NCBI GenBank assembly: GCA_023374045.1
Contig: CM041781.1
Span: forward strand, 146,188,982-146,252,981
Source of the DNA: Limonium bicolor
Lineage: Eukaryota; Streptophyta; Magnoliopsida; Caryophyllales; Plumbaginaceae
DNA length: 64,000 bases
Reading direction: 5' to 3'
Shown in pieces: positions 13,457 through 25,264 of the stretch. The position numbers and the translations under genes were made by a program. Each line of letters opens with the position of its first letter. Within the stretch, counting starts at the first letter, position 1. Under the pieces are notes generated by a model, which was not told the origin of the DNA, ran no database searches, and worked only from the letters and a program-made list of their open reading frames with translations.

Positions 13457-13487
13457 GAAAGTTGTATCAGAGCGTAGTTACGCTCTG
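13457..13487 (+). other. Primer-binding site and hairpin, element B
   Basis: GAAAGTTGTATCAGAGC follows the LTR directly. It is close to the tRNA-Met site, with one change (TTGTATCAGAGC). The last bases open the inverted repeat CAGAGCGTAGTTACGCTCTG at 13468-13487. Confidence 0.85.
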
Positions 13488-16400
13488 ATGACTGGAACAA
13501 AGAAGTACCGAGTATAGGAAAAACCTGAATTCGGGGAAACGGGGTTAAAGGTTAGTATGTGAGGCGTGTTAGTTAGGGCTCTTCCATAGTAACTACTGGT
13601 TACTTAACAGACACTTACGCCCAACCTCCACACCCCCAATTTTCTTTAAATCAAAAGAAAGAACGCCAGAGAGGTAGAAAGCCTCCTCTAACTCGGGAAA
13701 ACCGATCTGGCATCTACTTAATGTCATACAATCAACCCGTGAAGAAAAGACTATACTATACAGTAGACGTTTCCAAAAGGATAATACCCGTATAGGGACC
13801 AATTTTAGCGGCAACCTGGGTCGACATGCTTAACAGTCGATAGAACCCTACCACACAAGCAAAGAGGACCGAAATACCCTAAAATTTATGAGATAATTGA
13901 AGCTCAAATAAGCAATTAATTAAGCCAAGGATGGGATTGAGATAAATTCTGCAATTCGAACACTTGAGAGGGTAATTTAAGGAAACCTCTCGTAAACAAT
14001 GAAATAAGAGAATATAGCTCGAGACGAAACTCCACCATAAAATTGGCACAACATATAATGCTTAACGAAGCATGACACAATTTTACACACTAAAATATAC
14101 TATTACGGAATTCAATAAATTCCCTGTTACTTCTCACGTTTCTCTTCATTCTCTGCATTACCTGAGAAACACAATACCACGTCCTTTCTTCTTCTTTTAT
14201 TCAATTATTCTTCTAAGTCTCTCAATCTCATACAGTTGAAACTAGGGACCACGAATGGTCATTTTCTTTTTCTTCTACAACCGGCAAACGAGGAACATAC
14301 ATACTAATGTCTCCTTCATTCTCTTCTCGTTTGTGTTATTTGTATTCCTTTGGAACCCTGCAATCGTCCCACGTAGGGTAAATACATCTTATCTTTTCTC
14401 GACTCTCATGTTTCTCTTCATTCCCTGACATAACGAATTTTCTTAGACAATAATTGCAGTTCCCTGAGAAAAACACATTGGTATAGGGATCATAAAAAGA
14501 ATTTTCGAACCTTGTAAATAGCCATTACCATGGGGCACTGGTTACCCACCTTAACACAAATCAAACAGATAGGAAATAGCAGTGAATCCGCTACTATGTT
14601 CAAACATCTATCGAGTATCTTGATCCAGGAAACTAAATAAAAGGAGTTGGGTACAACAGAGAATTAAGTTTCAATCATGGAGGAACAAATTCCGAAAGTG
14701 GAACTGTGAAAACACCCGCAAGCAATGCCACGGGTAACTGCTGAATTCAAATTTATAAAAAGATAAAACCCTTTGGATCATGTGTATATCATTAACTATG
14801 GTTATGAAGGAAATGATATAGAGTCTCACTAACGAATACAGTGAAAGCATGAAATTGAAACTCTAGTTCCAATAATTGATATGAAATACAGCAAGAGGAT
14901 ACAGTGAAAAAATGAGCATTCAAATCACGCATAAGGCTCGTGCCATAAGACTGGGTTATTAACAATTACCATAACCTCAGTAGGATTATCTCAATGTTGC
15001 TGTAAACATAACCTCTCACAACAGCAACAAATAAGCAGCAACCTGTAAAAAGAAAGTCAAATCTAGTAACGTCATGCTTAAGTTACCAAATGCCTAAACT
15101 TCCAAATCCACACAAAGTTTAGCAGAGTTCTCCAAATATAAGATATTACTCCTCGCATTCTAACCAAGGTACCTGCTGCTCCCATGAGCTGTACTATTGT
15201 ACTCACCGACATTATCCCCTAAATTTGACCTCCCAGGTAAATATCTAAAGGGCAATGTATAATGCCACTATTGCGAAATAATCCTTCCAAACACATTACA
15301 TATTAAGGAACTCTAAACAAGATTTATCAAATCATATATACCAATGTACATACATACATACCAGAAAAGACAAGATACCAATAAAACCCAAGGAGTAAAT
15401 GGGGTTCAATTAAAGAAGGTCATGATTAGTAAATCAACCATACCTAACTCGAGTTAACAATACAACTCAACGATCAAGAATAAATATTGAGACCTCAGTG
15501 GTGATAAATCTGGAGTACCTACCACTCGTTTAGTGAACCAAGAAGGTAAAAAATAGACCATTGCAAGTAAGAGAAACCCACAAGGAATAATAATCAGAAA
15601 GTGGCAAAAGGATTACACGACCCAGAAAAGGTTAATATAGAAAACGGAATAACGTGTAGGTCAGATAGAAGTGAGCCTAAACGGGCCAACAAGAGAAATC
15701 AGACAAATATGTATGAGGAGGGAAATATCAGGAGGAAACCCAATATTTAAGAACAACAGGGTATCGAAATTTGGAAATTTTGAAGAAAAAAAATTATTAA
15801 AGGGCGAAATAGAGAGATTAATTGATGGGCTAAGATGAGTAATGAATCATATTGTAAATTCAATATTAATTTGTAAGTGTAGTGAAATCCTAGTAATACT
15901 AAGAATTGAGAAGTATACCATGGTAGACCCAATTGACTAGCACTTGAATTTATGAGACCACATGTACTAGTATATCACTAAACTGGTTGAAACACTTATA
16001 TGAGAATCTACCTATAAATCAAGAGGTTTAAAACACACGAGTATATATGTATGAATATACAGTTAGAAAATTTGAACAATTAATCTAAAGGCTTAGATTT
16101 CGACACTAGTCCATGAATTGATTACTAGATGACTAGAAACAAGTGGGATAAGAGTTCGAATTTGACTAATTGATTGATTGTTTAAATCGGACGTGCAAGG
16201 TTGAACTTGACCCTGGCCAGGTCAAGCGACACTACGCACAAATTGGGGTGAAGGGGTAGCCCAACATTTATGCTGATCACGTCAGTGTTGGATGATTCTC
16301 GAAACCCCCTACAAGTGGACGTATAAAACAAATAGGTGAAAGTTTATAAGTTGCATAAGTAAAAATGAGAAAGAAGCGGTGTTGATACTAGATGATGAAA

Positions 16401-17393
16401 CCACATAAAACATGGATTCATGGCTCAAAAATTCGGGGATAAACACAAGGGTGTACAGATATGTGACGACTATAAATAATGTGATGTTACCAATAACATA
16501 GCTGTTAATACATAAAGTATACACTACCGTAATCAAATGCAATAAGTACTCGGTAGACATCAATTACTTTACTTCCTGGCAGGACATAAGAACAATGATG
16601 ATGATGAGGAAATTAAATATCCCATGTTAAACGGTTCACAATCATAGAAACTTCTAACATATATAATTTGGTAACCTTTTGACTGAAACTAATTGAAGTC
16701 AACCAGCATGTCAAGCCATACTGGGGCTGAAAGGGGCTGAAAAATAAAGATTTCTTAAAGACAAAAAACGTCTAATTTGTTTGTACACGTTAATTATCAA
16801 CGGTAATATAAACTAAACAAATCGTTGTAACAATGACATGTCGGTAACATTCAAATACTAAGAACTAAATCGTTACTACAGAGCATACATGAATTAAAGT
16901 CAAAAGGTCAGCCAGAAACAAAAATTCAGACTCTTAAAAAGCGCACCAAAAGCATGAATATCCGACTTCCAAAGGAAATGAAGAGACAAATTATAACCCA
17001 CCGATACTGTATATGAATTAAAATACCCCACGTCAATCAAGAGACATTTACTCTTGTACAATTAAGCCATGCACCGCCTTGGAAGGCATAGTAAAGGAAA
17101 CTTAAACCTAAAGGAAATCAGAGTCGCACAGCAGAAGCTGGTGGACCGTATCTCACACCTTCCAGTGAATGACAAGTAACTCATCTGCCCATACCTTAGA
17201 CCCAGAGAGGCTAAACCTGAATCCGTTAGTAGATCGGTATGTGTACCGATAAAATTCTTTTGATACACATAACTAAGCCATTAACATGGTTAAGACCTTC
17301 GATGGGATTATAATGAGAGCTACATTACATGGAAACTAGAATGCACCTTAAGACTTAAACATCTTGAACCAAGGTACAAGAATGATATAGTGG

Positions 17394-17430
17394 GGATTAC
17401 GTGGGCGTAATCCATTTTTAAGGGGGGTAG
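17394..17430 (+). other. Pre-polypurine hairpin and internal polypurine tract, element B
   Basis: GGATTACG (17394-17401), loop TGGG, then CGTAATCC (17406-17413) form a perfect 8-bp stem, followed by TTTTTAAGGGGGGTAGG. The layout matches the hairpin seen just after the pol stop in elements A and C, but here there is no pol gene. Confidence 0.75.
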
Positions 17431-17827
17431 GCATGTTGTGTTTTGCTGTGTTGTTGCGCGTTTGATGTGTGGTTTTGGTTGTTATGTCTGTGAACTGTGT
17501 ACGGATTGTTTTGGATGCATCGTGGTTGTGAATGAATGAATGAATGAATAACTGGTTCTCTTAATTACATATGAGCATGGTCATGGATATTACTGGTGCA
17601 TTGAAATATTATTGAGAACGTAGTGAAGCCACAGATGTGGCATATTATTGAGAACCTGGTGAAGCCACAGATGTGGTGTGGTGCTTATAGCACAAATGGT
17701 GAAATAGAACTGCGTAATTTGCGAGACGTGATCCCTTGGCTAGTGATAACGAATTTGGGACTTGATCCCCGTGAGTGGCCAAAACACGAACATTAACTAA
17801 CGAGACAAGACTTTGGGTCGAAGTCTC

Positions 17828-17842
17828 TTTAAGGGGGTAGGT
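17828..17842 (+). other. Polypurine tract of element B, next to 3' LTR
   Basis: TTTAAGGGGGTAGGT directly precedes the LTR start TGAAACACCCC at 17843. B therefore has two tracts, this one and another about 400 bp upstream. Confidence 0.88.
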
Positions 17843-18174
17843 TGAAACACCCCAGAACATTTAAACGCATAAAATCATAACGCGGGGAGCTTATCCGAAA
17901 ATAATGCGTTATATAATGCGGACATAAAATAATGTATGAACAATTAAGTTTAGTATATACATGTCTGAAAACATGACAACATTATATATTAATATAGTCG
18001 CGTACTTATATATGTATGAATACGAAAATACATGTACGTAACGTTACGATATTGTAACGTTGTAAATAATAACGCCGCATAACATCGTAACAAAAATAAA
18101 GTAGTCGCGTACATAACTAATAACACGATATAAGATATAGTCTTACATATACAAATAAGCATGTAAATAGCTTA

Positions 18175-18265
18175 TACAAAAAAAAGAGCAAATACGCTCC
18201 CGCTGAGGTTCGAACCCCGTACCTCTTGAATACCTCCTTAATGCTTTAACCGGTTGAGCTACACT
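18175..18265 (-). repeat. tRNA-like (SINE-type) sequence with Pol III signals
   Basis: On the minus strand there is an A-box-like TAGCTCAACCGGTTA (18247-18261) and a B-box GGTTCGAACC (18207-18216), followed by a T8 run (complement of 18178-18185). The spacing fits an internal RNA polymerase III promoter and terminator. I cannot fold it into a convincing complete tRNA, so a tRNA-derived SINE head or decayed tRNA copy is the most likely reading. It lies inside the B LTR. Confidence 0.55.
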
Positions 18266-19689
18266 CGAATTCGTTAACGTACACCAACAAATTAACACTA
18301 GTATTAAGTCAGGTAAGATAAACTACAAAAAAAAGAATCAAACACGCCTAGCACCGGGTTCTTCCTCCTCCTCGACACAGAACCAGATAAAAGAAAAAGA
18401 AACTAGAAGTTCCAACTCTCAGGCGACATAATTACTTGTTTTTCCAACCTCCCATAACCTTCTCTAGTAACTTACAACCGCACTAAACACCCTCATGCCC
18501 TTACTTGCTGGTTGTTTAATCGAAAGACACCAAAAGAATACCCAGACAGGGAATTGATGTCGATTCCAGGAGCAGAAGAAAGGAATTCGCCAGAGTCTAG
18601 CCTGTTGATATTCCCACACCATTCCTTATTCTCTCTGTCCATTCTCTGTAACATCGGGAACCAAGAAGACAACAAACCCAGAACACCATACTCATTTGTT
18701 TTCAAGACTATCTGTAACCTGAAGCACAACGTGAGATATCTCGATTTCAAAAAATATACCAAACCATGTCTGTTTCTGTGTCAAACTCTTAGGCATCCTC
18801 TTGGTTTCAGTGAATATAAAACATACTACTGTTTCACATTTTCATGCCTCAGAGTTTGTGTTTTGCAAACTCCTACGCCACTGTCTTGTGGACTGAAAGC
18901 ATTGCCTCCATCAACCAGTCGTTATACAAACTATCCCTTCACTCCTCTTGCATACACAACCCTGCATGAACAGAAACTCATGCCAATTCTCTCTGGTTTC
19001 CTTCACACGTTGGTAAGTGCTACTGACCTGTGTTGTTTTCCTTCCTTTCTCTTCACTCCCATTTCTCCTGATCTCCTTCTTTCCTGACCTAAAACGTAAC
19101 TCATGCAGTAAAGCCAAGCTCTTTACAAGCTGCTGCGTCAACATCCTCTTGCTCCTGTCATTAGAGTAATTCAAATGCCTCTGATGTAAATTAAAATCTC
19201 TGCTTCAGTCCTACTCCTTCATCTCCACATACCACGGTGATTCTTCGCTCAGAGTTTCCTCGTCCCTCTGTTACTCTGTACATGCGATAAGGTAAGCAAG
19301 CCTCATGGCTGCTCTCCTGTCACAACTGATTCCCTTCTCCCCCTGATCAAACACTCACTACTTCTACCTTGTTGTTTCTGCTCGAAAGGGGGACACCAGT
19401 TGTCCAGGAATCCTCTGAGTTGATCAGTCAGTTCAAGTGCCTTGGTCTCTTCCTCTAACTGTCTGCAATCTTCTCTCAAAGAGAAACCGCCAACAACCCA
19501 CCACATCCTGGTGAATACCAGTCCAAGGTGAGAACAAAAAGAAAAGGAAAACTTTCTGTGCAATGATCATTCTCTGTTTATCAGTTCTAACTCTTGGGTA
19601 AATGCCTCAGTTGTTGTCGAATAACCCAAGTATTGGAAGCTTCACATTGTGCCAAGAAGCAACCAAGGGAGACAGTTAAGATAAGAGGT

Positions 19690-20251
19690 GAGCCATCCTT
19701 AAATGTAATACACCAACAAAAACGAAAGAAACCAATCTATCAAGTGTAACCTGATAACTTGTTTCAGTTTCTGAAATTTTGTGTTTCTGTAAATTAACTT
19801 CTCAGAAGCAGTATAAGGTTAGTATAGAGTTGAGAAGGTATTTAAAACCTTGTTGATGCACATGGCTAATCATCCACATGTGGGAGTGTTTTTGAAGAAA
19901 ATGAAAACTAACCTGATGCATCAGTAGGACGAAAAACAGTAAGAAAAGAAATGAAGCAGTTCATTTTTTTTCTGTTAGTTTCAGTTTCTAAGATTCTTGA
20001 GGTTCTGTATAAATGTGTTTCAGTGGGTACAACAACATTGCTTTGGGTTGTCTTAAAACTAACACTGTGTTAAAACATATAGCTAAGTAGGCAGACAGTT
20101 TGGGAAGAAAACTGAAAATCAAGCTGGTGAGCAAAATAGAAATGAAACAGAAGAAAAGAACACCAGTTTCAGTTTCTGAAATTTGGTGTTTCTGTATAAT
20201 TACTTCTCAGGGGTATAGCCAACGTTGTTGTGAGTTCTTTTGAGGATAGAA
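19690..20251. repeat. Degenerate ~185-bp repeat array in B LTR, left part
   Basis: Repeated anchors of the type CAGTTTC...GTTTCTGTATAA followed by a GTTAAAAC...TAGCTAAGT block recur near 19781, 20004 and 20190. The array continues at 34580-36300, beyond element A. It is strongly diverged. Confidence 0.65.
20247..20251. repeat. Target site duplication of element A (left)
   Basis: TAGAA immediately precedes TGCAACACCC and is repeated after the right LTR at 34576-34580. This 5-bp duplication is typical of gypsy integrase. Confidence 0.95.
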
Positions 20252-23200
20252 TGCAACACCCCTACCGTTAATCCTATGCTTACCGTCCAATCACCCCAAT
20301 AATCAAAGCTACTCGCAGCGGAAAATACCTACTACTACGGCGGGTGATACAACGCCGTTAACCGCCCATACGGCTAGCTAGGCTTACCTTACTTATAGTC
20401 ACGGTCTGATGACATAGTATCCGAGCTACTACATTACTTACCAATTACCAAATACCAAATACTTACATTAATGGAATACTGAGTGCCAAAGTATATTCAA
20501 TTACATTATTCCCAAGTTTACCAAAAATAATGAGTTTCTACAACTACTCATCTATACCAATTCATCATCCTATCAATATCCAAAAAGGTGTACCCCATGG
20601 TACACCGGCTAATCAAAAGGCTCCTAGCCGTGTACAACTTAGTACACCATTCACAATTCATTACAACCAAAAAGAAATCTATCTAAGTCTTCGTCATCTT
20701 CACCCTTCTCGTGTACCTGCGTGTAGTAAAAACATCGCCCCAAGGGGTTCAGCAAAAGCTGCGCATAAATTCGGCATATACCGCGTGCTAGCTAGGGCAC
20801 GCCGACTAATTAAGGTCAAATAGGCATACGGTTCATTTATTTCATACAAACATGCTTTGCATAAAACATACATGCATATACAATACATTACACAGTTCAA
20901 GGCAACATGGCAATAACATACACATTACTTACCTTCACGGTGTTAGCCAAATTACGCATCCGGGTTAATCGGTATGCTTATTGCTCTTTTACTCATTACA
21001 CATTACTTGCTCTTACTTTACTTACGTACTTTCATTTACTTACTTACTCATTCTTACATACTTACTCATTCTTACATACTTACTCATACTCATGTTAAGT
21101 CGGTATGACCTCCGGCCCGGGGACTACACCGTCCCACCACCGGGATTTACTTGACTCACCAATCCGGGATGCTACCCACTTAAGGGATTTAGGCCGCGGA
21201 CCAGTTTAAGAGTCAGGACTTGGATCCAACCTCTTGTGTCTCCGCATCCTCACGTGTGGCCGAAACTATATCGGACTTCTACTCATTCCAATTTAATTGC
21301 CAATTTAAGTTAGATTGGCTAGCTTGTTAGGAATCAGTTAGAAGTCCAACCTCAAACACATTCGGTCACAATACAATATATCATACATACCACATTCATT
21401 ATCATCCATACATTTCATGAATTATACAAACTAGGATTTGAAGATAATATTCACAACATACAACACTACATATTCACAAGTAAGCATAATAACTCCGATT
21501 CGTGCAATTATCTTATTCGGTGATTAATTAGCACACAACATATAAATTAGAGAAACCAAGATAGCATACGGGGCATGAGGAATTCATACCATTCACCGTT
21601 GTACTTGTGTCCCAATGTACATATAACCGAGTGATTAATCTAACTATCATAAACTTAATTCGATTACTCTTACGTTTCCTAACTCCTATTTACTAAGTCT
21701 TTACAATTCCTACACTTACACTTTATTTACTTACTTTTCATTACTTAACAACGGTGTACTTACATATATAAGTACATATGTATAGGTGGGTATACATATA
21801 TAATATATATTATATATATATATATATAATATATAAACTTATTATAATTATTATTTTTTTGTTTGACCCGACCGACCTTACCCAGGGTCAGACCCAAGGT
21901 CAGTCGAAGTCAGTAAGGTAATACGCTGGAAGATTACAGGGCCGACCGACCATGCCAAGTGCGGTCCCAAGGTCGGTCCATTCCAGTGAGTTTTGGTTTC
22001 GATATTCTGGAGTCGACCGACCATGGACAAGATCGGTCCCAAGGTCGGTCCATTCCAGTAAGTTTTCATTACAGAAGAATTTCAGGCCGACCGACCTTGC
22101 AAGTCCGGTCCCCAAGGTCGGTCCATTCCAGAAGGTTTTATAACGGGAAATTTTCTGGCCGTCTCACCTTTCAAGTTCGGTCCCCAAGGTCGGTCCATTC
22201 CAGAAGCATCCCGTCCCTTGTAAATCTGGGCTCGACCGACCTTGCAAGTCCGGTCCCAAGGTCGGTCAAGTCCAGTATTTGCATTTTTATTTTTGTTTTC
22301 AGTCCCTCTTCTTACCCATTACTTCCCCATTGTTCCTACACTTAATCCCACATGTTTTAACACTAATTAAACACTCTAAATCATGTTAATTCATCCATTA
22401 ATTCCTTACACATTTCTATACTAATTCATACACACAATTTTCCAAGTCTCAACTCAATACTCACATTGTTGCTTCCTTAGTTGCATTTTGCTACAGATTT
22501 CTACCCTAACACTCCCTGTCTATAGCTCCCTCTCCTAATGTCAATTCTAACACTTCTAATGCATTACAATACATTAACTATCTCTCTCAATCTACCCTCT
22601 AACTATCTCAATCAAAATCTATTACAACATATATTTTTCACCTAGTTTCCCATTCATTAAGTGTTCTAATCCTAGGTAAATTTTGCCATAGTCTCCCCTA
22701 TATCTTTACAATCTCACCACATCATTTACACACACAATCATCACTTATTCCACCTGTTTATTCCCAACAACAATATACCAAGTTCTTCAACACAATACTA
22801 CACATTAGACACTACAAAATTCCTGCACTCAACATCCCATTCCTAACTATGTTTACCCAAGTTTTACATATCTTTTAAAGGTTCCAAAACTTTTGTTTCC
22901 TCCTACACATTAAGCTACCACTACACTACTATTTTACAATATCCACTTTAAACTTCTAAAATCTGTTACATACATATATTCAAGACTACACAAAAGAATG
23001 TAATTTACCTTGTTGCTTTACTAGCTTCTCCTTTCTCCTTCCTTCTTCCTTCTTCTTTCTTTCTTCTTCTCTCTCTCTCTCTACCGGTTATAGCACTTCA
23101 ACAAATCTAACATTACAGTCCATGCATACACACCATTTTAATACACCATCAAACCCTTACACTATCTTAAGGTTTTAATGTAAGTTTTAGGGTTTAGAAA

Positions 23201-24177
23201 TTTCATTACCTTGCAAGGGTGTGAGTAGTGTTTTGGACAGCTGAAGAACAATATTTCCCACTCTCCAAGGAAGCCAAAATCGGCTACAGTACAAGAGAAC
23301 CAACAAGGGGTTTAGTCTAAATTCGTTTTGCCCACAAAGGCTAGAAAAAGGTGGGGTTTCAAGAACATTTTTACCTCAAATGAACAATGAGAAGGAGGTG
23401 GTTCCAATGGTGGTCTTAAAGCTCCAAATGCTACACACCCATGGAGATGAAAGTTGTTGTTTTCAAATTTTGAAAGGAGGGAAATACTCTCCTTGATGAG
23501 AGGATTCCAATGGTACTAGTTTTGTAATTTTTGGAGAAGGTTTGATGGGTTAACAAGAGAGAGAAGTGAGTATTTTTGTGAGGGAGCTCAAATCTCCATT
23601 GTTGTCCAGTTGGAGGGAGAAGAAAATAGAGAGGAGGGAGGTAGGGCTGTATACGTGAGTGAAGAGAATAGAGAGTAGGAGAGAGAATGGCAAGTTATTT
23701 GCTTTTTATTTCTTTGTCTTGTAGTGCATTAGCACAATTTAATAAGGGAGTGTGAGAGAGTGTGAGAGAGGGCTTAAAAATCGGACCCCCACTGCACACA
23801 CACAGATTTCACATTTTTATTTTCAAAAGTGGACACATAAGTTTGCGTTATTTGTGTTTCTACCCCACAACTTCCCATTTTTGACAGTTTTCACTATTTT
23901 CCCGTTTTATTGATTTTTATTGGTTCTAAAGCTTCACTAATATTTATTAATGACTATTTAGTTGACCAAAATTTTTACGAGTCTATTTGACCTGCTTAAA
24001 GTCACGTTTTCCCGGTTTCCTCGAAAAATGTGCTTTAAGGTTCGTTAGCGTTTTTAATCCTTTTTAGGGATCCGTTTTTCTTCGGGATTTGTTCCCTCAT
24101 GATTATTTAGACTTAGTTAAGCTTCTAAAGTATTTATTAGCCTAATTAATCACTATTTCTAGTTACGGGGTATTTCA
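20252..24177 (-). mobile_element. Element A, 3' LTR (3926 bp)
   Basis: Bounded by TGCAACACCCC (20252, originally TGTAACA in the partner) and GGGGTATTTCA (24177), it is highly similar to the LTR at 30719-34575. It contains paired hairpins at 20738-20760, a TA-rich microsatellite near 21795-21835 and palindromic tandem repeats at 21865-22275. No gene is seen; the small frames at 20530-20823 and 21959-22345 are by-products. The LTR shares blocks with the F LTR, for example the sequence around ACGTGACTTTAAG. Confidence 0.95.
21865..22275. repeat. Palindromic tandem repeats in A 3' LTR
   Basis: Five to six units of about 75 bp each contain GACCGACC...GTCCGGTCCC...GGTCGGTCCATTCCAG. The array is the same family as in E, C and F, and its partner is at 32277-32690. 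Confidence 0.9.
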
Positions 24178-24192
24178 ATCTACCCCCCTTAA
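24178..24192 (-). other. Polypurine tract of element A, next to 3' LTR
   Basis: In element sense AAGGGGGGTAGAT ends at the LTR start TGAAATACCCC. Confidence 0.9.
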
Positions 24193-24586
24193 GAAACATT
24201 GCCCTCAAAGTTGCTCAAGGTTAATAGTTTAATAATTCTACTCATTAGGCAAACCAATTGCCATAATGTGTCTTACTACACCTATGAGGTGCTTACTTTC
24301 TCCCGCATTGCAAGCATACACACTTCAAGCATCATACACAATGCACATACACAATCCATCATTTTCAGTTCATACCATTCCACATTACACAGTACACCAC
24401 TGCAATAACAATGCACATTACACAGATACATCACACATCGTACATACACATTCATACACTACACATTACACATACATACACACACATACCAAATTCACTT
24501 GCACTACTTGTGCCATACAAAAAATCTATTATAACACCTACACACTATGCAATGCTCACCCCGAAGCAATGCAAAAGCAAAAGGCT
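24193..24586 (-). other. Element A 3' non-coding spacer
   Basis: About 400 bp separates the two polypurine tracts. It is rich in ACACAT and CATTACAC motifs. The frames seen here (24199-24408, 24266-24655) are low-complexity and not believable. Confidence 0.7.
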
Positions 24587-24619
24587 CTACCCCCCTTAAA
24601 AGGGGTACTCCCCGTACCC
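24587..24619 (-). other. Post-pol hairpin and upstream polypurine tract, element A
   Basis: On the minus strand the arms GGGTAC and GTACCC (24603-24619), about 20 nt after the pol stop (24641-24643), precede TTTTAAGGGGGGTAG (24587-24601). The stem sequence differs from that in B, D and E but its pairing is kept. Confidence 0.75.
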
Positions 24620-24640
24620 GTATTACTAACACTAGACTAT

Positions 24641-25264
24641 CTAGTCTACGAATAACTGTGGGTACTTCGCCTTCATGGCATCTTCCAACTCCCATGTCGC
24701 TTCTTCGACATCATGGTTAGACCATAGGACCTTCACCATTCGTATAGATTTATGGCGAGTGTCTCTAGTCTTCCTATCAAGGATTCTCACCGGGGTTTCA
24801 ACGTATCTCATTGTCGGCTCAATGGAAAGTCTCTCGGGCTCTAGGACATGAGAATGATCGGCAATATACTTCTTGAGTTGTGACACATGAAATACATCAT
24901 GGACACGTCCCAAGTCCTCAGGTAATGCTAACCTGTAGGCTACAACTCCAACTCTCACGGTGATAGCATACGGCCCTACAAACTTTAGGCTCAGCTTGCC
25001 CTTCTGACCAAATCGGAAGACACCCTTCATAGGTGAAACGCGCAAGAACACTTGGTCGCCCACGGCGAACTCAAGGTCGCGTCATCGCACATCCGCATAG
25101 GATTTTTGTCTATCTTGGGCTGCCTTCATATTGGCTCGGATCTGCTGAACTTCAGCTTGCACTTGTTCTAGATACTCCGGTCCTATGATGACCGCTTCAC
25201 TCGACTCATCCCAACACAAAGGTGTACGGCAAGGTCTACCATATAGAGCTTGGAAAGGCGACAT
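24641..25264 (-). pseudogene. pol: Element A pol: integrase C-terminal part and chromodomain-like tail
   Basis: This is the 3' end of the pol polyprotein. Frames 25082-25264 and 24641-25063 encode the SPFQALYGRPCRTPLCW region after the integrase core and the GDQVFLRVSPMKGVFRFG block. The GPY-type segment follows, then FHVSQLKKY, and finally a short chromodomain-like tail with VLWSNHDVEEATWELE. The tail is typical of chromoviruses and would guide integration to chromatin. A stop in YADVR*RDLEF separates the two frames, so the region is not translatable as it stands. Its end is set by a TAG at 24641-24643, just before the hairpin and polypurine tract. Assignment to the Tekay-like lineage is by motif recognition only. 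Confidence 0.9.

Larger units (their letters stand above)
13457..17842 (+). mobile_element. Element B internal domain, non-coding (LARD-like)
   Basis: The 4.4-kb interior lies between the primer site and the 3' LTR. No frame carries a retroelement protein motif. The frames at 15747-15932, 16309-16563 and 17062-17268 are short and unrecognised. The stretch at about 13640-13760 matches element E 7740-7870 (reverse), and about 17200-17430 matches E 3058-3250. B and E thus share a non-coding core although their LTRs differ. A small duplicated block (GTGAAGCCACAGATGTGG) lies at 17608-17680, and a GAAT microsatellite at about 17530. Confidence 0.8.
17843..20251 (+). mobile_element. Element B, 3' LTR, left part
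   Basis: The LTR starts TGAAACACCCC at 17843 and is interrupted at 20251/20252 by element A. It resumes after 34575. The two parts together make an LTR of about 6.3 kb, unusually long. The left part holds a tRNA-like sequence (18175-18265) and the beginning of a degenerate repeat array of about 185 bp. Frames such as 18512-19087 show no known domain and lie wholly inside the LTR. Confidence 0.9.

Noticed and set aside
18175..18265. A functional tRNA gene
   Set aside because: A and B boxes and a terminator are present, but I could not pair a convincing acceptor and anticodon stem, and it lies inside an LTR.
18512..19087. 191-residue frame in the B LTR
   Set aside because: No recognisable domain, overlaps a minus-strand frame, and lies within LTR sequence next to a degenerate repeat array.
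21865..22275. Regular repeats resembling a CRISPR array
   Set aside because: The units are palindromic LTR subrepeats with related spacers in a plant genome, and no cas genes are present.
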